Positions 8,296 to 17,076 of a DNA stretch of 64,000 bases are shown in pieces (the first letter of the stretch is position 1; every line of letters begins with the position of its first letter). The DNA is taken from assembly GCF_027594745.1 (NCBI RefSeq), contig NZ_CP110854.1, forward strand, positions 1,776,501 through 1,840,500. The letters are read 5' to 3'. This stretch comes from Saprospira grandis (GTDB lineage: Bacteria; Bacteroidota; Bacteroidia; Chitinophagales; Saprospiraceae). The position numbers were made by a program, and so were the translations under genes. The notes under the pieces were generated by a model that ran no database searches, was not told the DNA's origin, and saw only the letters and a program-made list of their open reading frames with translations.

Positions 8296-8336
8296 TATGT
8301 GAAATGTTTTACTGATGAGAAAAGGAGGAGCTTAAA

Positions 8337-8516
8337 TTAGAGCTCTTCTACTTTTAGCAAGTGTTTAACTTTATTGATCATTCCGGCTACCTGAGGAGTT
8401 ACAACTTGCTCAGAAGACTGATTGATTTTGCGCAGACCTAGGGCCACCATAGTTGCTTTTTGGTCTTTAGGACGATCGATAACACTTTTAATTTGCGTGA
8501 TACGTACTTTTTTCAT
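8337..8516 (-). CDS. rpmD: 50S ribosomal protein L30
   Basis: A 59-codon frame on the minus strand starts at ATG 8516 and stops at TAA 8337. The start MKKVRITQIKSVIDRP and the segment MVALGLRKI are characteristic of bacterial L30. It fills the gap between rpsE and rplO in the standard spc order, 20 bases after rpsE. Confidence 0.95.
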   Translation of the reverse strand: MKKVRITQIKSVIDRPKDQKATMVALGLRKINQSSEQVVTPQVAGMINKVKHLLKVEEL

Positions 8517-8536
8517 GATATCAGAGAGGTTAAGGA

Positions 8537-9052
8537 CTATCCGTTAAAAACTTTTTCGAGTTTGATTCCTCTAGTTTTAGCTACTTGAGCTGGCGTACGT
8601 AGTTTTTGCAAAGCGTCGATAGTAGCTTTGATTACGTTATGAGGGTTAGAAGAACCGAGAGATTTGGCGAGTACGTTATGGACGCCGGCTACTTCTAGGA
8701 CGGCGCGCATAGCACCACCAGCGATTACCCCTGTACCGTCGGCAGCGGGGCGGATAAGTACTTTACCTGCGCCAAACTTACCGTGTTGTTCGTGCGGGAT
8801 AGTTCCGTTTAGTACGGGCACTTTAACGAGATTCTTTTTAGCTTCATCTGCGGCTTTAGTGATAGCTGCAGAGACTTCGCGGGCTTTACCGAGGCCGTGG
8901 CCTACTTGTCCGTTTCCGTCTCCAACTACAACGATAGCGGCGAAGCTGAAGGTACGGCCTCCTTTGGTCACTTTAGAGACACGGTTGAGGGCGACCAATT
9001 TATCTTGGAATTCAGTATCTACTGGCTTTACGCGATTAGATTTCTTTGCCAT
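8537..9052 (-). CDS. rpsE: 30S ribosomal protein S5
   Basis: The 171-residue protein has the double-stranded-RNA-like N-domain (VVVGDGNGQVGHGLGKA) and the C-domain motif GTGVIAGGAMRAVLE. S5 affects decoding accuracy and helps unwind mRNA at the entry site. Spacing to rplR is 27 bases. Confidence 0.98.
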   Translation of the reverse strand: MAKKSNRVKPVDTEFQDKLVALNRVSKVTKGGRTFSFAAIVVVGDGNGQVGHGLGKAREVSAAITKAADEAKKNLVKVPVLNGTIPHEQHGKFGAGKVLIRPAADGTGVIAGGAMRAVLEVAGVHNVLAKSLGSSNPHNVIKATIDALQKLRTPAQVAKTRGIKLEKVFNG

Positions 9053-9079
9053 GGTTAATATTGGTTTTCGCTAGATGAT

Positions 9080-9460
9080 TTAGAATTGAAGGAGCTCATT
9101 GCTACCATCTTCTTTTTGTGCACCGCGAGCGCCTTCAGCGAGGGCTTTGATGCGGCCGTGGTAGAGATAGCCACCACGATCGAAGACAACCGTGCTGATC
9201 CCTTTTTCCATTGCTTTTTTAGCGGTTAGGGCACCAACGAGGCGAGCTTTTTCAGATTTATTGACATTTTGGCCATCAATTCCGTCTTCTTTAGAGCTAG
9301 CGGAGACCAAGGTTGTGCCAGCGATATCATCGATAAGCTGGACATATATATGAGAGTTGCTTCTGTATACTGTCATGCGTGGGCGCTCGGCAGTACCTTT
9401 AAGCTTTTTGCGGATTCTTCTGTGAATGCGCTGACGACGAGTCATTTGTTTTGAAGCCAT
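9080..9460 (-). CDS. rplR: 50S ribosomal protein L18
   Basis: The 126 residues have a very basic N-terminus (RRQRIHRRIRKKLKG) and the RPRMTVYRSNSHIYVQ and GGYLYHGRIKALAEGAR motifs of L18. It binds 5S rRNA with L5 and L25. Normal length and place. Confidence 0.98.
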   Translation of the reverse strand: MASKQMTRRQRIHRRIRKKLKGTAERPRMTVYRSNSHIYVQLIDDIAGTTLVSASSKEDGIDGQNVNKSEKARLVGALTAKKAMEKGISTVVFDRGGYLYHGRIKALAEGARGAQKEDGSNELLQF

Positions 9461-9519
9461 AATAGAGAGCTATAAAACTGTTCGCAAAAAATGAAAAAAT
9501 TAGATGAAGGAGGCTGCGA

Positions 9520-10074
9520 TTATTTGGCAGCGGTTTTACCGGCTTTTCTACGGATTTGTTCTCCTTTGAAGCGTACACCTTTACCTTTGTAGGGTTCGGG
9601 TTTGCGGAAGCTACGGATTTTGGCAGCTACTTGGCCGATAAGTTGTTTATCGAAAGACTCTAGAGTCACCAAGGGGGCTGTACCTTTTTTGGTTTCTGTA
9701 GTTACACTTACTTCTTCTGGGAGGTAGAACATAACGGGGTGAGAGTAACCTAGGGCCAATTCTAGGAGTTGGCCTTTATTGCTAGCGCGGTAACCCACAC
9801 CATGCAATTCCAGTTCTACTTTATAGCCTTGAGAAACTCCTTCAATCATGTTAGCGATCAGCTGGCGATAGAGGCCATGCATAGCTTTATGACGTTTTTG
9901 CTCGGTAGCGCGAGATACTAGTACCTGACCATCTTCAATTTTGGCAGAGATACCAGAAGAGGCAATTTCTTGAGAGAGTTGGCCTTTAGGGCCTTTAACC
10001 TCTACGAGATTACCTTTGATATTAACTTCTACGCCCGCTGGAATTTCAATAGGCAGTTTTCCTATACGAGACAT
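9520..10074 (-). CDS. rplF: 50S ribosomal protein L6
   Basis: The 184-residue protein starts MSRIGKLPIEIPAGVE. The C-terminal KPEPYKGKGVRFKGEQIRRK motif is the L6 signature. L6 lies near the sarcin-ricin loop and the factor-binding region. Confidence 0.98.
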   Translation of the reverse strand: MSRIGKLPIEIPAGVEVNIKGNLVEVKGPKGQLSQEIASSGISAKIEDGQVLVSRATEQKRHKAMHGLYRQLIANMIEGVSQGYKVELELHGVGYRASNKGQLLELALGYSHPVMFYLPEEVSVTTETKKGTAPLVTLESFDKQLIGQVAAKIRSFRKPEPYKGKGVRFKGEQIRRKAGKTAAK

Positions 10075-10114
10075 GCTATTATTTTTTAAATCTTATTAAA
10101 TCTGAGAAAAGGGC

Positions 10115-10519
10115 TTAGTAGATATAGAAGAGTACTTCACCACCTACATTCTCTTCACGAGCTTTTTTGTCTGTGATTACCCCTTTAGAGGTAGAGATGA
10201 TTGCCAAGCCTAGGCCGTTAATTATGCGGGGTAGCTCATCGGCCTTCACATAGTGACGGAGGCCTGGGCGGCTAACGCGCTTCATTTTACGAATAACGGG
10301 TTGCTTAGAAGAAGCATCGTATTTGAGAGCGATTTTGATAACTCCTTGTTTGTTAGAAGTTTCTTCAAACTTGTAACGGAGGATATAGCCCTGATCATAA
10401 AGAATTTCAGTAATTCTTTTTTTCAGATTAGAGGCTGGGATTTCGACGACGCGATGTTTAGCCATCTGGGCATTGCGGATTCGAGTTAGGTAGTCCGCAA
10501 CAGGATCTGTTACTGCCAT
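10115..10519 (-). CDS. rpsH: 30S ribosomal protein S8
   Basis: The 134-residue protein begins with DPVADYLTRIRNA and ends with an STSKGVITDKKARE segment, both S8 hallmarks. S8 binds helix 21 of 16S rRNA; in Escherichia coli it represses the spc operon by binding its mRNA near rplE. Regulation here was not tested. The gap to rpsN is about 97 bases. Confidence 0.98.
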   Translation of the reverse strand: MAVTDPVADYLTRIRNAQMAKHRVVEIPASNLKKRITEILYDQGYILRYKFEETSNKQGVIKIALKYDASSKQPVIRKMKRVSRPGLRHYVKADELPRIINGLGLAIISTSKGVITDKKAREENVGGEVLFYIY

Positions 10520-10616
10520 GATTGCAATGTTATCGCTAAAATTATCTCAGTGAAGAGAGATCTTTTAGCTGATGAATAAATTTTGAATTCTAGTTCGAAA
10601 GCGTAGAGAGTAGAAA

Positions 10617-10886
10617 TTACCAGCTAGCCTTGGTTATACCAGGAATTTTGCCAGCTAGAGCCATTTCGCGGAACTTCACACGGCAGAGGCCAAATTGGCG
10701 CATATAACCTTTGGGGCGTCCTGTTAATTTGCAACGGTTGTGCAAGCGGACTTTAGAAGAGTTTTTGGGCAACTTATCTAGTTCGTCCCAACGACCTTCT
10801 TTTTTGAGTTGTTCGCGGCGAGCGGCATATTTTTGCACTAGGCGCTCTCTTTTCTTTTCTCTTGCGATTACGGATTTACGGGCCAT
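10617..10886 (-). CDS. rpsN: 30S ribosomal protein S14
   Basis: At 89 residues this is the long, zinc-free form of S14 (MARKSVIAREKKRE, LHNRCKLTGRPKGYMRQFGLCR). S14 lies in the head of the small subunit. Two bases separate it from rplE, so the two are cotranscribed. Confidence 0.98.
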   Translation of the reverse strand: MARKSVIAREKKRERLVQKYAARREQLKKEGRWDELDKLPKNSSKVRLHNRCKLTGRPKGYMRQFGLCRVKFREMALAGKIPGITKASW

Positions 10887-10888
10887 AA

Positions 10889-11443
10889 TTAGCTTTTAGT
10901 TTTAAAGGGTAGTCCAAGAAGAGTGAGTAATTCTAGAGATTCCTCATCTGTTGGAGCCGAAGTGACAAAAGTGATATCCATACCTGTGATACGAGGAATT
11001 TTGTCCAAGTTGATCTCAGGGAAGATAATTTGTTCTGTTACACCTAGGGTGTAATTACCTCTACCATCAAAGCTTTTGTTGCTAATACCACGGAAGTCAC
11101 GTACACGAGGGAGAGCAACATTGATTAGGCGATCGAGGAATTCATACATATTGGTGCCACGTAGCGTTACGCGAGCGCCGATAGGCATACCTTCACGGAG
11201 TTTGAAGTTTGAGATAGACTTCTTGGCTCTAGTTTTCACGGCACGCTGACCAGTGATAAGAGTTAGCTCCTCGACAGCATTATCAACCAACTTTTTGTCA
11301 GAGGTAGCCATTCCTACACCTTGGCTTACGCAGATTTTCTCCAGCTTGGGTACTTGCATGATGCTTTTGTACTGAAACTTTTCTTTCAGCTTAGCAACCA
11401 CCTCTTCTTGGTATTTCTGCTTTAATCTAGGTTGATAGCTCAT
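10889..11443 (-). CDS. rplE: 50S ribosomal protein L5
   Basis: The 184-residue protein has the L5 KTRAKKSISNFKLREGMPIG and VALPRVRDFRGIS segments. L5 binds 5S rRNA and forms a bridge to the small-subunit head. It is packed two bases from both neighbours. Confidence 0.98.
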   Translation of the reverse strand: MSYQPRLKQKYQEEVVAKLKEKFQYKSIMQVPKLEKICVSQGVGMATSDKKLVDNAVEELTLITGQRAVKTRAKKSISNFKLREGMPIGARVTLRGTNMYEFLDRLINVALPRVRDFRGISNKSFDGRGNYTLGVTEQIIFPEINLDKIPRITGMDITFVTSAPTDEESLELLTLLGLPFKTKS

Positions 11444-11445
11444 TA

Positions 11446-11775
11446 TTAAATAACTTGATTTGTTTTCTTAGAAATGCGGACCTTTTTGCCGTCTTGAATT
11501 TCCATTTTCACCTTGCTAGCTACGCCTTCAGCGTCTACGAGCATAAGGTTAGAAACGTGAAGAGAGGCTTCTTTTTCGATGATGCCACCTGCGCGTTCGT
11601 TAGTAGCGCGGATATGTTTTTTCACCTTATTGAGGCCTTCTACAATTGCACGTTGCTCTAGAGGAAAGGTTTTTACTACTTTACCAGTATTGCCTTTTTC
11701 GTCTCCAGAGATCACTTTTACGGTGTCTCCCACTTTAACGTGTAGTTTCACCTTAGTTTGCTTTTTGTTTGCCAT
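11446..11775 (-). CDS. rplX: 50S ribosomal protein L24
   Basis: The 109-residue protein has a KOW motif near residues 15-40 (VGDTVKVISGDEKGNTGKV). L24 is an assembly-initiating protein at the 23S rRNA 5' end. It lies between rplN and rplE with gaps of two bases each. Confidence 0.98.
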   Translation of the reverse strand: MANKKQTKVKLHVKVGDTVKVISGDEKGNTGKVVKTFPLEQRAIVEGLNKVKKHIRATNERAGGIIEKEASLHVSNLMLVDAEGVASKVKMEIQDGKKVRISKKTNQVI

Positions 11776-11777
11776 GA

Positions 11778-12146
11778 TTATAGTACTTCAGGAGCGAGTG
11801 AAACAATTTTCATAAAGTCGCGCTCGCGCAACTCACGGGCTACTGGGCCAAAAATACGAGTTCCTCTTGGCTCTTCCGAGGCATTGAGGAGAACAACTGC
11901 ATTGTCATCAAAGCGAATATAAGAACCGTCTTGGCGACGAATTTCTTTCTTCGTGCGTACGATTACCGCCTTAGAAACAACGCCTTTTTTTACCTGACCG
12001 CCAGGAGCTGCATCCTTTACCGTAACTACAATGATGTCACCGATAGAGGCATAACGACGTTTAGAGCCACCAAGCACCTTAATACAAAGTACTTCTTTGG
12101 CTCCCGTGTTATCAGCTACTCGCAGTCTACTTTCTGCTTGTATCAT
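11778..12146 (-). CDS. rplN: 50S ribosomal protein L14
   Basis: The 122 residues start MIQAESRLRVADNTGAK, nearly invariant in L14, and include GTRIFGPVARELRE. L14 contacts helix 44 of the small subunit. First gene of the canonical spc group, tightly linked to rpsQ. Confidence 0.99.
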   Translation of the reverse strand: MIQAESRLRVADNTGAKEVLCIKVLGGSKRRYASIGDIIVVTVKDAAPGGQVKKGVVSKAVIVRTKKEIRRQDGSYIRFDDNAVVLLNASEEPRGTRIFGPVARELRERDFMKIVSLAPEVL

Positions 12147-12158
12147 GATAAAATATAA

Positions 12159-12425
12159 TTATTTCGCACGTTCAATAATCTCAACCAGTCTCCAGCGCTT
12201 CTTTTTGCTCAAGGGTCGAGTTTCCATAATGCGAACGACATCGCCTGTGTTGCAGTCGTTCTTCTCATCATGAGCGCTAAACTTCTTGGTCGTTTTTACA
12301 AACTTACCATAGATGGGGTGCTTCACCCGGCGCTCAACAGAAACAGTGATGGTTTTATCCATCTTGTTGCTGGTCACGATACCTACACGTTGCTTGCGCA
12401 GATTGCGTGTTGATTCTGTTGCCAT
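12159..12425 (-). CDS. rpsQ: 30S ribosomal protein S17
   Basis: The 88 residues include the S17 motif GIVTSNKMDKTITVSVER and the KYGKF-like KHPIYGKFVK segment. It is an OB-fold, 5'-domain primary binding protein. The order rpmC-rpsQ-rplN is standard. Confidence 0.98.
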   Translation of the reverse strand: MATESTRNLRKQRVGIVTSNKMDKTITVSVERRVKHPIYGKFVKTTKKFSAHDEKNDCNTGDVVRIMETRPLSKKKRWRLVEIIERAK

Positions 12426-12452
12426 TAGATTAGATTTAAAATTTTTCTATTC

Positions 12453-12704
12453 CTATTTCTTCTTTCTACGAGCCCGGATGCGATCCCGCTTGAGGTCGCC
12501 AGCTTCTTCTAGCTGCTTCAATTCACGAGCACGAAGCTCCGTCTTGATTCTCGCAATGTTCTTACGAGCCAGCTTAAGATCGCTAGGACGGGCCAAAGCA
12601 GAAACATTGTGCTGATAAACCATCTCGTGCAAAGCAGTCTCTGCTTGCTCAAGGGCTTCTCTCAGCTGCTCGTCTGTCATAGACGTTGCCTTAATCTTGT
12701 CCAT
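12453..12704 (-). CDS. rpmC: 50S ribosomal protein L29
   Basis: The 83-residue helical hairpin protein matches L29 (MTDEQLREALEQAE, NIARIKTELRARE). L29 lies by the tunnel exit and helps recruit signal recognition particle and trigger factor. The C-terminus is extended by a short basic tail (RDRIRARRKKK). Confidence 0.96.
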   Translation of the reverse strand: MDKIKATSMTDEQLREALEQAETALHEMVYQHNVSALARPSDLKLARKNIARIKTELRARELKQLEEAGDLKRDRIRARRKKK

Positions 12705-12718
12705 TACCTATAAATCTA

Positions 12719-13141
12719 TTATTGTTCTACATAATCGTTGCGCACGACAAACTTCATCTTGACGGGCAACTTTTGAGCCGCTAGGCGCAAAGCCTCTTCA
12801 GCAATAGATCGCTTAACTCCATCGATTTCAAATAGAACACGACCTGGCTTAATTACAGCAACATAGTGAGACAAAGCTCCCTTTCCCTTACCCATACGTA
12901 CTTCGTTGGGCTTCTTAGTGATAGGCTTATCGGGGAAAATTCGGATCCATACCTTTCCTTCACGTTTCATATAGCGAGTCATCGCAATACGAGCCGCCTC
13001 AATCTGACGGTTGGTAATCCAACCCTCTTCCAAGGTTTTAATGCCGAATGTCCCGAAAGAAATTTTAGAACCGCGATGGGCAATACCTTTGATACGGCCC
13101 TTCTGCTGCTTGCGGTATTTGGTTCTTCTCGGTTGTAACAT
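12719..13141 (-). CDS. rplP: 50S ribosomal protein L16
   Basis: The 140 residues start MLQPRRTKYRKQQKGR and contain MRMGKGKG-like VRMGKGKGALSHYVAV. L16 helps position the A-site tRNA. A gap of about 129 bases to rpsC holds an imperfect inverted repeat TTTGGCC..GGCCAAA, unusual inside this otherwise tight operon. Confidence 0.98.
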   Translation of the reverse strand: MLQPRRTKYRKQQKGRIKGIAHRGSKISFGTFGIKTLEEGWITNRQIEAARIAMTRYMKREGKVWIRIFPDKPITKKPNEVRMGKGKGALSHYVAVIKPGRVLFEIDGVKRSIAEEALRLAAQKLPVKMKFVVRNDYVEQ

Positions 13142-13270
13142 TATTAATGTATTGTGCTACGTTCAAATAAAATTAGCCCTATTTGGCCTCCCCTATACTC
13201 ATAAGGAAGGCCAAAAGTGGCTGCAAAAATAAGTTTTTTCTTGCAAAACTCCTTATTTACAGGAGGTTTT

Positions 13271-14038
13271 TTAAGACTTTCTGCCACGACGGTTGTTGTC
13301 ACGACCACCACGACGGTTGTCACGACTACCACGGCCACCACGACGATTATTGTCGCGTCCACCGCGTCCGCCACGTCCGCTACGGCTCTGCTGAGTAGGG
13401 AACAAGTCTACTTTGTCATAAATCTCTCCACGACAAATCCATACTTTTACCCCAATCTTACCATATACAGTCTGTGCCTCAACAATAGCATAGTCAATGT
13501 CCGCACGGAAAGTATGCAAAGGAGAACGCCCCTCTTTATACTCCTCAGAACGAGACATATCTGAACCATTCAAACGACCAGACAAACGCACTTTGATACC
13601 CTCGGCACCTGCACGCATAGTTGATTGAATAGACATTTTTGTTGCCTTACGGTAATTGATACGCGCCTCCAACTGCTTAGCGATAGTCTCACCAACAATC
13701 TGTGCGTTCAACTCAGGCTTGCGAATTTCAAAAATGTTGATCTGCACTTCTTTGCCTGTCAACTTCTTCAACTCCTCACGAATGCGATCAACCTCTTGAC
13801 CACCCTTACCGATAATAATACCAGGACGTGATGTATGAATAGTTACAGTTACGCGCTTGAGCGTACGCTCAATCACAATACGTGCAATACCACCTTTCTC
13901 TACGCGAACACGTAGATAGGCACGGATCTTCTCATCCTCTACTACTTTCTCCGCATAGTCCTTGCCGCCAAACCAGTTAGAATCCCAGCCGCGTACAATC
14001 CCTAGACGGTTACCTATTGGATTAGTTTTCTGTCCCAT
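13271..14038 (-). CDS. rpsC: 30S ribosomal protein S3 with Arg-Gly-rich tail
   Basis: Residues 1-215 are ordinary S3: MGQKTNPIGNRLGIVRGWDS, a KH domain (IGKGGQEVDRIREELKK) and the C-terminal domain ending VWICRGEIYDK. S3 lines the mRNA entry tunnel. The last 35-40 residues are a repeated RGG/RDNNRRGG tract of the kind that binds RNA and is usually disordered. The strongly biased codons here create long false frames on the other strand. Confidence 0.98.
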   Translation of the reverse strand: MGQKTNPIGNRLGIVRGWDSNWFGGKDYAEKVVEDEKIRAYLRVRVEKGGIARIVIERTLKRVTVTIHTSRPGIIIGKGGQEVDRIREELKKLTGKEVQINIFEIRKPELNAQIVGETIAKQLEARINYRKATKMSIQSTMRAGAEGIKVRLSGRLNGSDMSRSEEYKEGRSPLHTFRADIDYAIVEAQTVYGKIGVKVWICRGEIYDKVDLFPTQQSRSGRGGRGGRDNNRRGGRGSRDNRRGGRDNNRRGRKS

Positions 14039-14056
14039 AAGTTTTGACTTAAGATT

Positions 14057-14482
14057 TTAATCGTTTGATGCTTCAATTTCTTCTGCCACTTCTTCCTCTA
14101 CTACAAAATCAGTAGGAAGAGCTACGGTATTCTCTACCACCAAACTTACGTGACAAGAATGTTTACGAATACGGTGCGCACGACCATGTGGCGCAGGCTG
14201 AAAACGCTTGAGCTGAGGCCCTTGGTCTACCCAAATAGCCTTCACGACCAAGCCATACTCATCTGCCTCCTCACCAGTCAATACAGACCAGTTCGCTACT
14301 GCAGATAATAGCATCTTCTCCAAATGACGAGCACCTTCCTTACGGGTAAATTTTACAATACCCAAAGCCTTTGATACAGGTAGACCACGGACAATATCCG
14401 CAGACAAACGCATCTTGCGCGCAGACATCCGACAGCCTTTCAACTTCGCCGTCGCCTGTACCGTCTCATTATTATATTGCAT
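14057..14482 (-). CDS. rplV: 50S ribosomal protein L22
   Basis: The 141-residue protein has the L22 start region (KLKGCRMSARKMRLSADIVRG) and the tunnel-loop segment PAPHGRAHRIRKHSCHV. L22 lines the exit tunnel, where macrolide resistance changes occur. A short acidic tail follows. Confidence 0.98.
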   Translation of the reverse strand: MQYNNETVQATAKLKGCRMSARKMRLSADIVRGLPVSKALGIVKFTRKEGARHLEKMLLSAVANWSVLTGEEADEYGLVVKAIWVDQGPQLKRFQPAPHGRAHRIRKHSCHVSLVVENTVALPTDFVVEEEVAEEIEASND

Positions 14483-14523
14483 GACTTTATGCTGCTTTTA
14501 TTTTATTAAAATTAGATCCTGGG

Positions 14524-14793
14524 CTATTTCTTTCTGTTTCCAGAATGCCCGCGATAAGTACGTGTAGGAGCAAACTCTCCCAACTTATGACCTACCATAT
14601 TCTCTGTTACATATACGGGTACAAATGTACGACCATTATGCACAGCGATGGTCTCGCCTACCATCTGAGGAATAATCATAGAAGAACGTGACCAGGTCTT
14701 GATCACCCCTTTCTTCTTTGAACTCTTCGCCTTGATCAATTTTTTGATCAACTTGTGGTAAACGTATGGTCCTTTTTTCAGTGAACGTGCCAT
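14524..14793 (-). CDS. rpsS: 30S ribosomal protein S19
   Basis: The 89 residues match S19 (MARSLKKGPYV, TWSRSSMIIPQMVGETIAVHNG, GEFAPTRTYRGH). It binds the 16S rRNA 3' domain with S13. Two bases separate it from rplB. Confidence 0.98.
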   Translation of the reverse strand: MARSLKKGPYVYHKLIKKLIKAKSSKKKGVIKTWSRSSMIIPQMVGETIAVHNGRTFVPVYVTENMVGHKLGEFAPTRTYRGHSGNRKK

Positions 14794-14795
14794 AT

Positions 14796-15635
14796 CTATT
14801 TCTTATTTTTACCTGTTTTTCTACGCGTGATGATAAACTTATCTGAGTACTTCTTGGTCTTGCGCGTCTTCTGTCCCTTGGCCATAATGTTGCCACGAGA
14901 ACGAGGATGACCTCCAGAAGCACGGCCCTCACCACCACCCATGGGGTGATCTACAGGGTTCATGGCTACACCACGTACTCGAGGACGACGGCCCAACCAA
15001 CGCTTGCGACCAGCCTTACCCAATACCTGCAAACCATGGTCAGGGTTAGATACTGTACCCACTGTAGCTCTACACTCAGACAAAACCAAGCGCGTCTCAC
15101 CAGAAGGCATCTTAATGATCGCATACTTGCCATCACGACCAGCCAAAGTAGCAGAAGTACCTGCACTTCTTACCAATGTGGCTCCCTTACCAGGACGAGT
15201 CTCAATAGCATGAATAGTTGTTCCCAAAGGAATTTTGCTCAAAGGCAAGCTGTTCCCCAAGTTAGGAGCAATCTCTACCCCAGACAATAGAACATCGCCT
15301 ACCTTCAATTTGTGAGGCGCCAAAATGTAGCGCTTCTCTCCATCAGCGTATACCAACAAAGCAATAAAAGCTGTACGGTTAGGATCATACTCAATGCTCT
15401 TTACAGTAGCAGGAATCCCATCCTTGTTACGCTTAAAGTCAATTACACGATAACGACGCTTGTGTCCACCACCTCTGTGACGAACAGTCATGCGTCCTTG
15501 TCCATTTCTACCCCCAGACTTCGAGCTCTTACGAATCAGGCTCTTCTCTGGCTTGTCTGTGGTCACTTCCGCAAAAGTGTTCCCAAGCCGAGTTCTAGTA
15601 CCAGGCGTAATCGGATTATACTTCTTAACTGGCAT
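14796..15635 (-). CDS. rplB: 50S ribosomal protein L2
   Basis: The 279-residue protein has both OB and SH3-like domains. The C-terminal VAMNPVDHPMGGGEGRASGG motif includes the conserved histidine associated with peptidyl transferase activity. Upstream, a type C repeat separates it from rplW with the T-tract end 68 bases from the start codon. Confidence 0.99.
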   Translation of the reverse strand: MPVKKYNPITPGTRTRLGNTFAEVTTDKPEKSLIRKSSKSGGRNGQGRMTVRHRGGGHKRRYRVIDFKRNKDGIPATVKSIEYDPNRTAFIALLVYADGEKRYILAPHKLKVGDVLLSGVEIAPNLGNSLPLSKIPLGTTIHAIETRPGKGATLVRSAGTSATLAGRDGKYAIIKMPSGETRLVLSECRATVGTVSNPDHGLQVLGKAGRKRWLGRRPRVRGVAMNPVDHPMGGGEGRASGGHPRSRGNIMAKGQKTRKTKKYSDKFIITRRKTGKNKK

Positions 15636-15702
15636 GTTAAACTACGAATTTATCAGTTTCGCAAACTATAGGTGAATAATATAATTTCCAGACTATTCTA
15701 TC

Positions 15703-15834
15703 TTTTTTGGGGCCTGCCCTCGCTTCGCTCAGGCCGTTCCCTTCCGCAGCTCGCAAGCCTGCTCGGCCCTTTCGGGCTGCCGGCAAAGCCGGCACCGCTA
15801 CAGGCAACTAGGCCTGCGGCGGCTCCGCCGCCTG
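15703..15834 (+). repeat. Modular intergenic repeat, copy 4, type C, inside the S10 operon
   Basis: It lies antisense to the operon between rplW and rplB. P2 is CCT..AGG with a CGCTTCGCT loop region, P3 is CCC/GGG and P4 is GCCGGC/GCCGGC. The 3' end is AACTAGGCC followed by a GGCGG/CCGCC tail hairpin. Confidence 0.88.
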
Positions 15835-15872
15835 CTTTACGCAGAAAATAAAATGTCTGTCTCTCTTAAACT

Positions 15873-16235
15873 CTAGGCTTCTGCAGCCTCAGTTTCATTT
15901 CCATCTACTTCTTCCAACTCCTCTTCCGTGTCAATACCGTAGAAACCTTCAATGAACTCTCCCTCAGCAACAGTAACAACTGCTTTCTTATAAGGGCTAG
16001 TACGTCCACTTACCATACGTCCCTTTACTACGCGTGATTTACGCTTACCTGGGCGAATAGAAGTGTTTACGTCGTCTACAGTTACACCAAACTGCTCCTC
16101 AACCGCTTTCTTGATCTCAATTTTGTTAGCGTCCATTGCCACCACAAAAGTGTACTTCGTAGAAATTGGGTTGTCAGCCAACTCAGTGCTCTTCTCAGAA
16201 AGAAGCGGCTTAATGATGATTGCTTTCTTTGCCAT
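15873..16235 (-). CDS. rplW: 50S ribosomal protein L23
   Basis: The 120-residue protein matches L23 (IIIKPLLSEKSTEL, NKIEIKKAVEEQFGV, KAVVTVAEGE). L23 is the tunnel-exit docking site for trigger factor and SRP. An acidic C-terminal tail of about 20 residues (EEELEEVDGNE) is added to the usual length. Confidence 0.97.
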   Translation of the reverse strand: MAKKAIIIKPLLSEKSTELADNPISTKYTFVVAMDANKIEIKKAVEEQFGVTVDDVNTSIRPGKRKSRVVKGRMVSGRTSPYKKAVVTVAEGEFIEGFYGIDTEEELEEVDGNETEAAEA

Positions 16236-16265
16236 TTTAGCCGTTTTTTAGCAAGCTTTATAATA

Positions 16266-17075
16266 TTATTTAGTCAAAAGAGCTGTAATAGCAGCCAATG
16301 CACTCTCCGTAATTACCAAGCATTCTGCATTCATTGTCTCATAAACATTCAAGTCACGAGCATTGATTACATCAGCCTGAGAGAGGTTGCGGGCAGATAA
16401 GGCCACATTCGTGAACACCTCATCATAAACCTTATCCTGCTCCTCTAGCGTTTTTTCATATTCCGCTACAGTTGCTTCATAAGCTTTCAAATCCGCTACA
16501 TAAGCCTGATTAAACTCTTTTTGCTGAGCCGCTTTACGTCCACGGCCCTTTTGCAAACGAGGAGCCTTAGGTGCTGCAGGCGCTACAGGAGCATCTACCA
16601 ACAACAAACTTTTCTTGTCCGCAATATTCAAAGCCTCCAAAAACTTGATGTAGTTCTTGGTCTTAGCCGCATCAAACTTCAAGTCCTCAACCACCAAAAT
16701 ACGGTTGTCTTGGGCCTTGTTACTCAAAGCAGCTTTACGAGCCAAACGGCCAACTTTTTTGTTTAGCTTAATGCCATAGTTACGAGGGCGGGGACCAAAT
16801 ACACGTCCTCCTCCTCTAAACAAAGGGTTCTTGATGCTACCCTTACGCGCTCCACCCGTACCTTTCTGGCGGTGTAGCTTGCGCGTAGAACCTGCAATCT
16901 CTGCACGTTCTTTAGACTTATGGGTGCCCTGGCGCTGATGAGCAAGGTACTGCTTTACAGCCAAGTAAACTACGTGCTCGTGATTTTCTTTCAGCTCCAA
17001 ACCAAAGACATCACTAGAGAGTTCTACCTCTCTACCCAAGCCTTTTCCGTTGATATCTAATACTTCTAGTTTCAT
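16266..17075 (-). CDS. rplD: 50S ribosomal protein L4 with internal insertion
   Basis: The globular and loop regions of L4 are clear (GTHKSKERAEIAGSTRKLHR, GTGGARKGSIKNPLFRGGG). The protein has 269 residues against about 205-210. The extra residues form an Ala/Pro-rich stretch (APVAPAAPKAP) and a Lys/Glu/Ala helix-like stretch between about 165 and 225, in the C-terminal half. Core L4 sequence resumes after it (FTNVALSARNLSQADVINARDL). Confidence 0.97.
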   Translation of the reverse strand: MKLEVLDINGKGLGREVELSSDVFGLELKENHEHVVYLAVKQYLAHQRQGTHKSKERAEIAGSTRKLHRQKGTGGARKGSIKNPLFRGGGRVFGPRPRNYGIKLNKKVGRLARKAALSNKAQDNRILVVEDLKFDAAKTKNYIKFLEALNIADKKSLLLVDAPVAPAAPKAPRLQKGRGRKAAQQKEFNQAYVADLKAYEATVAEYEKTLEEQDKVYDEVFTNVALSARNLSQADVINARDLNVYETMNAECLVITESALAAITALLTK

Positions 17076-17076
17076 T

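Noticed and set aside
13144..13564. Frames rich in Val/Thr or His/Asp opposite and beside the rpsC 3' end
   Set aside because: Shadow frames created by the biased RGG-coding tract of rpsC.
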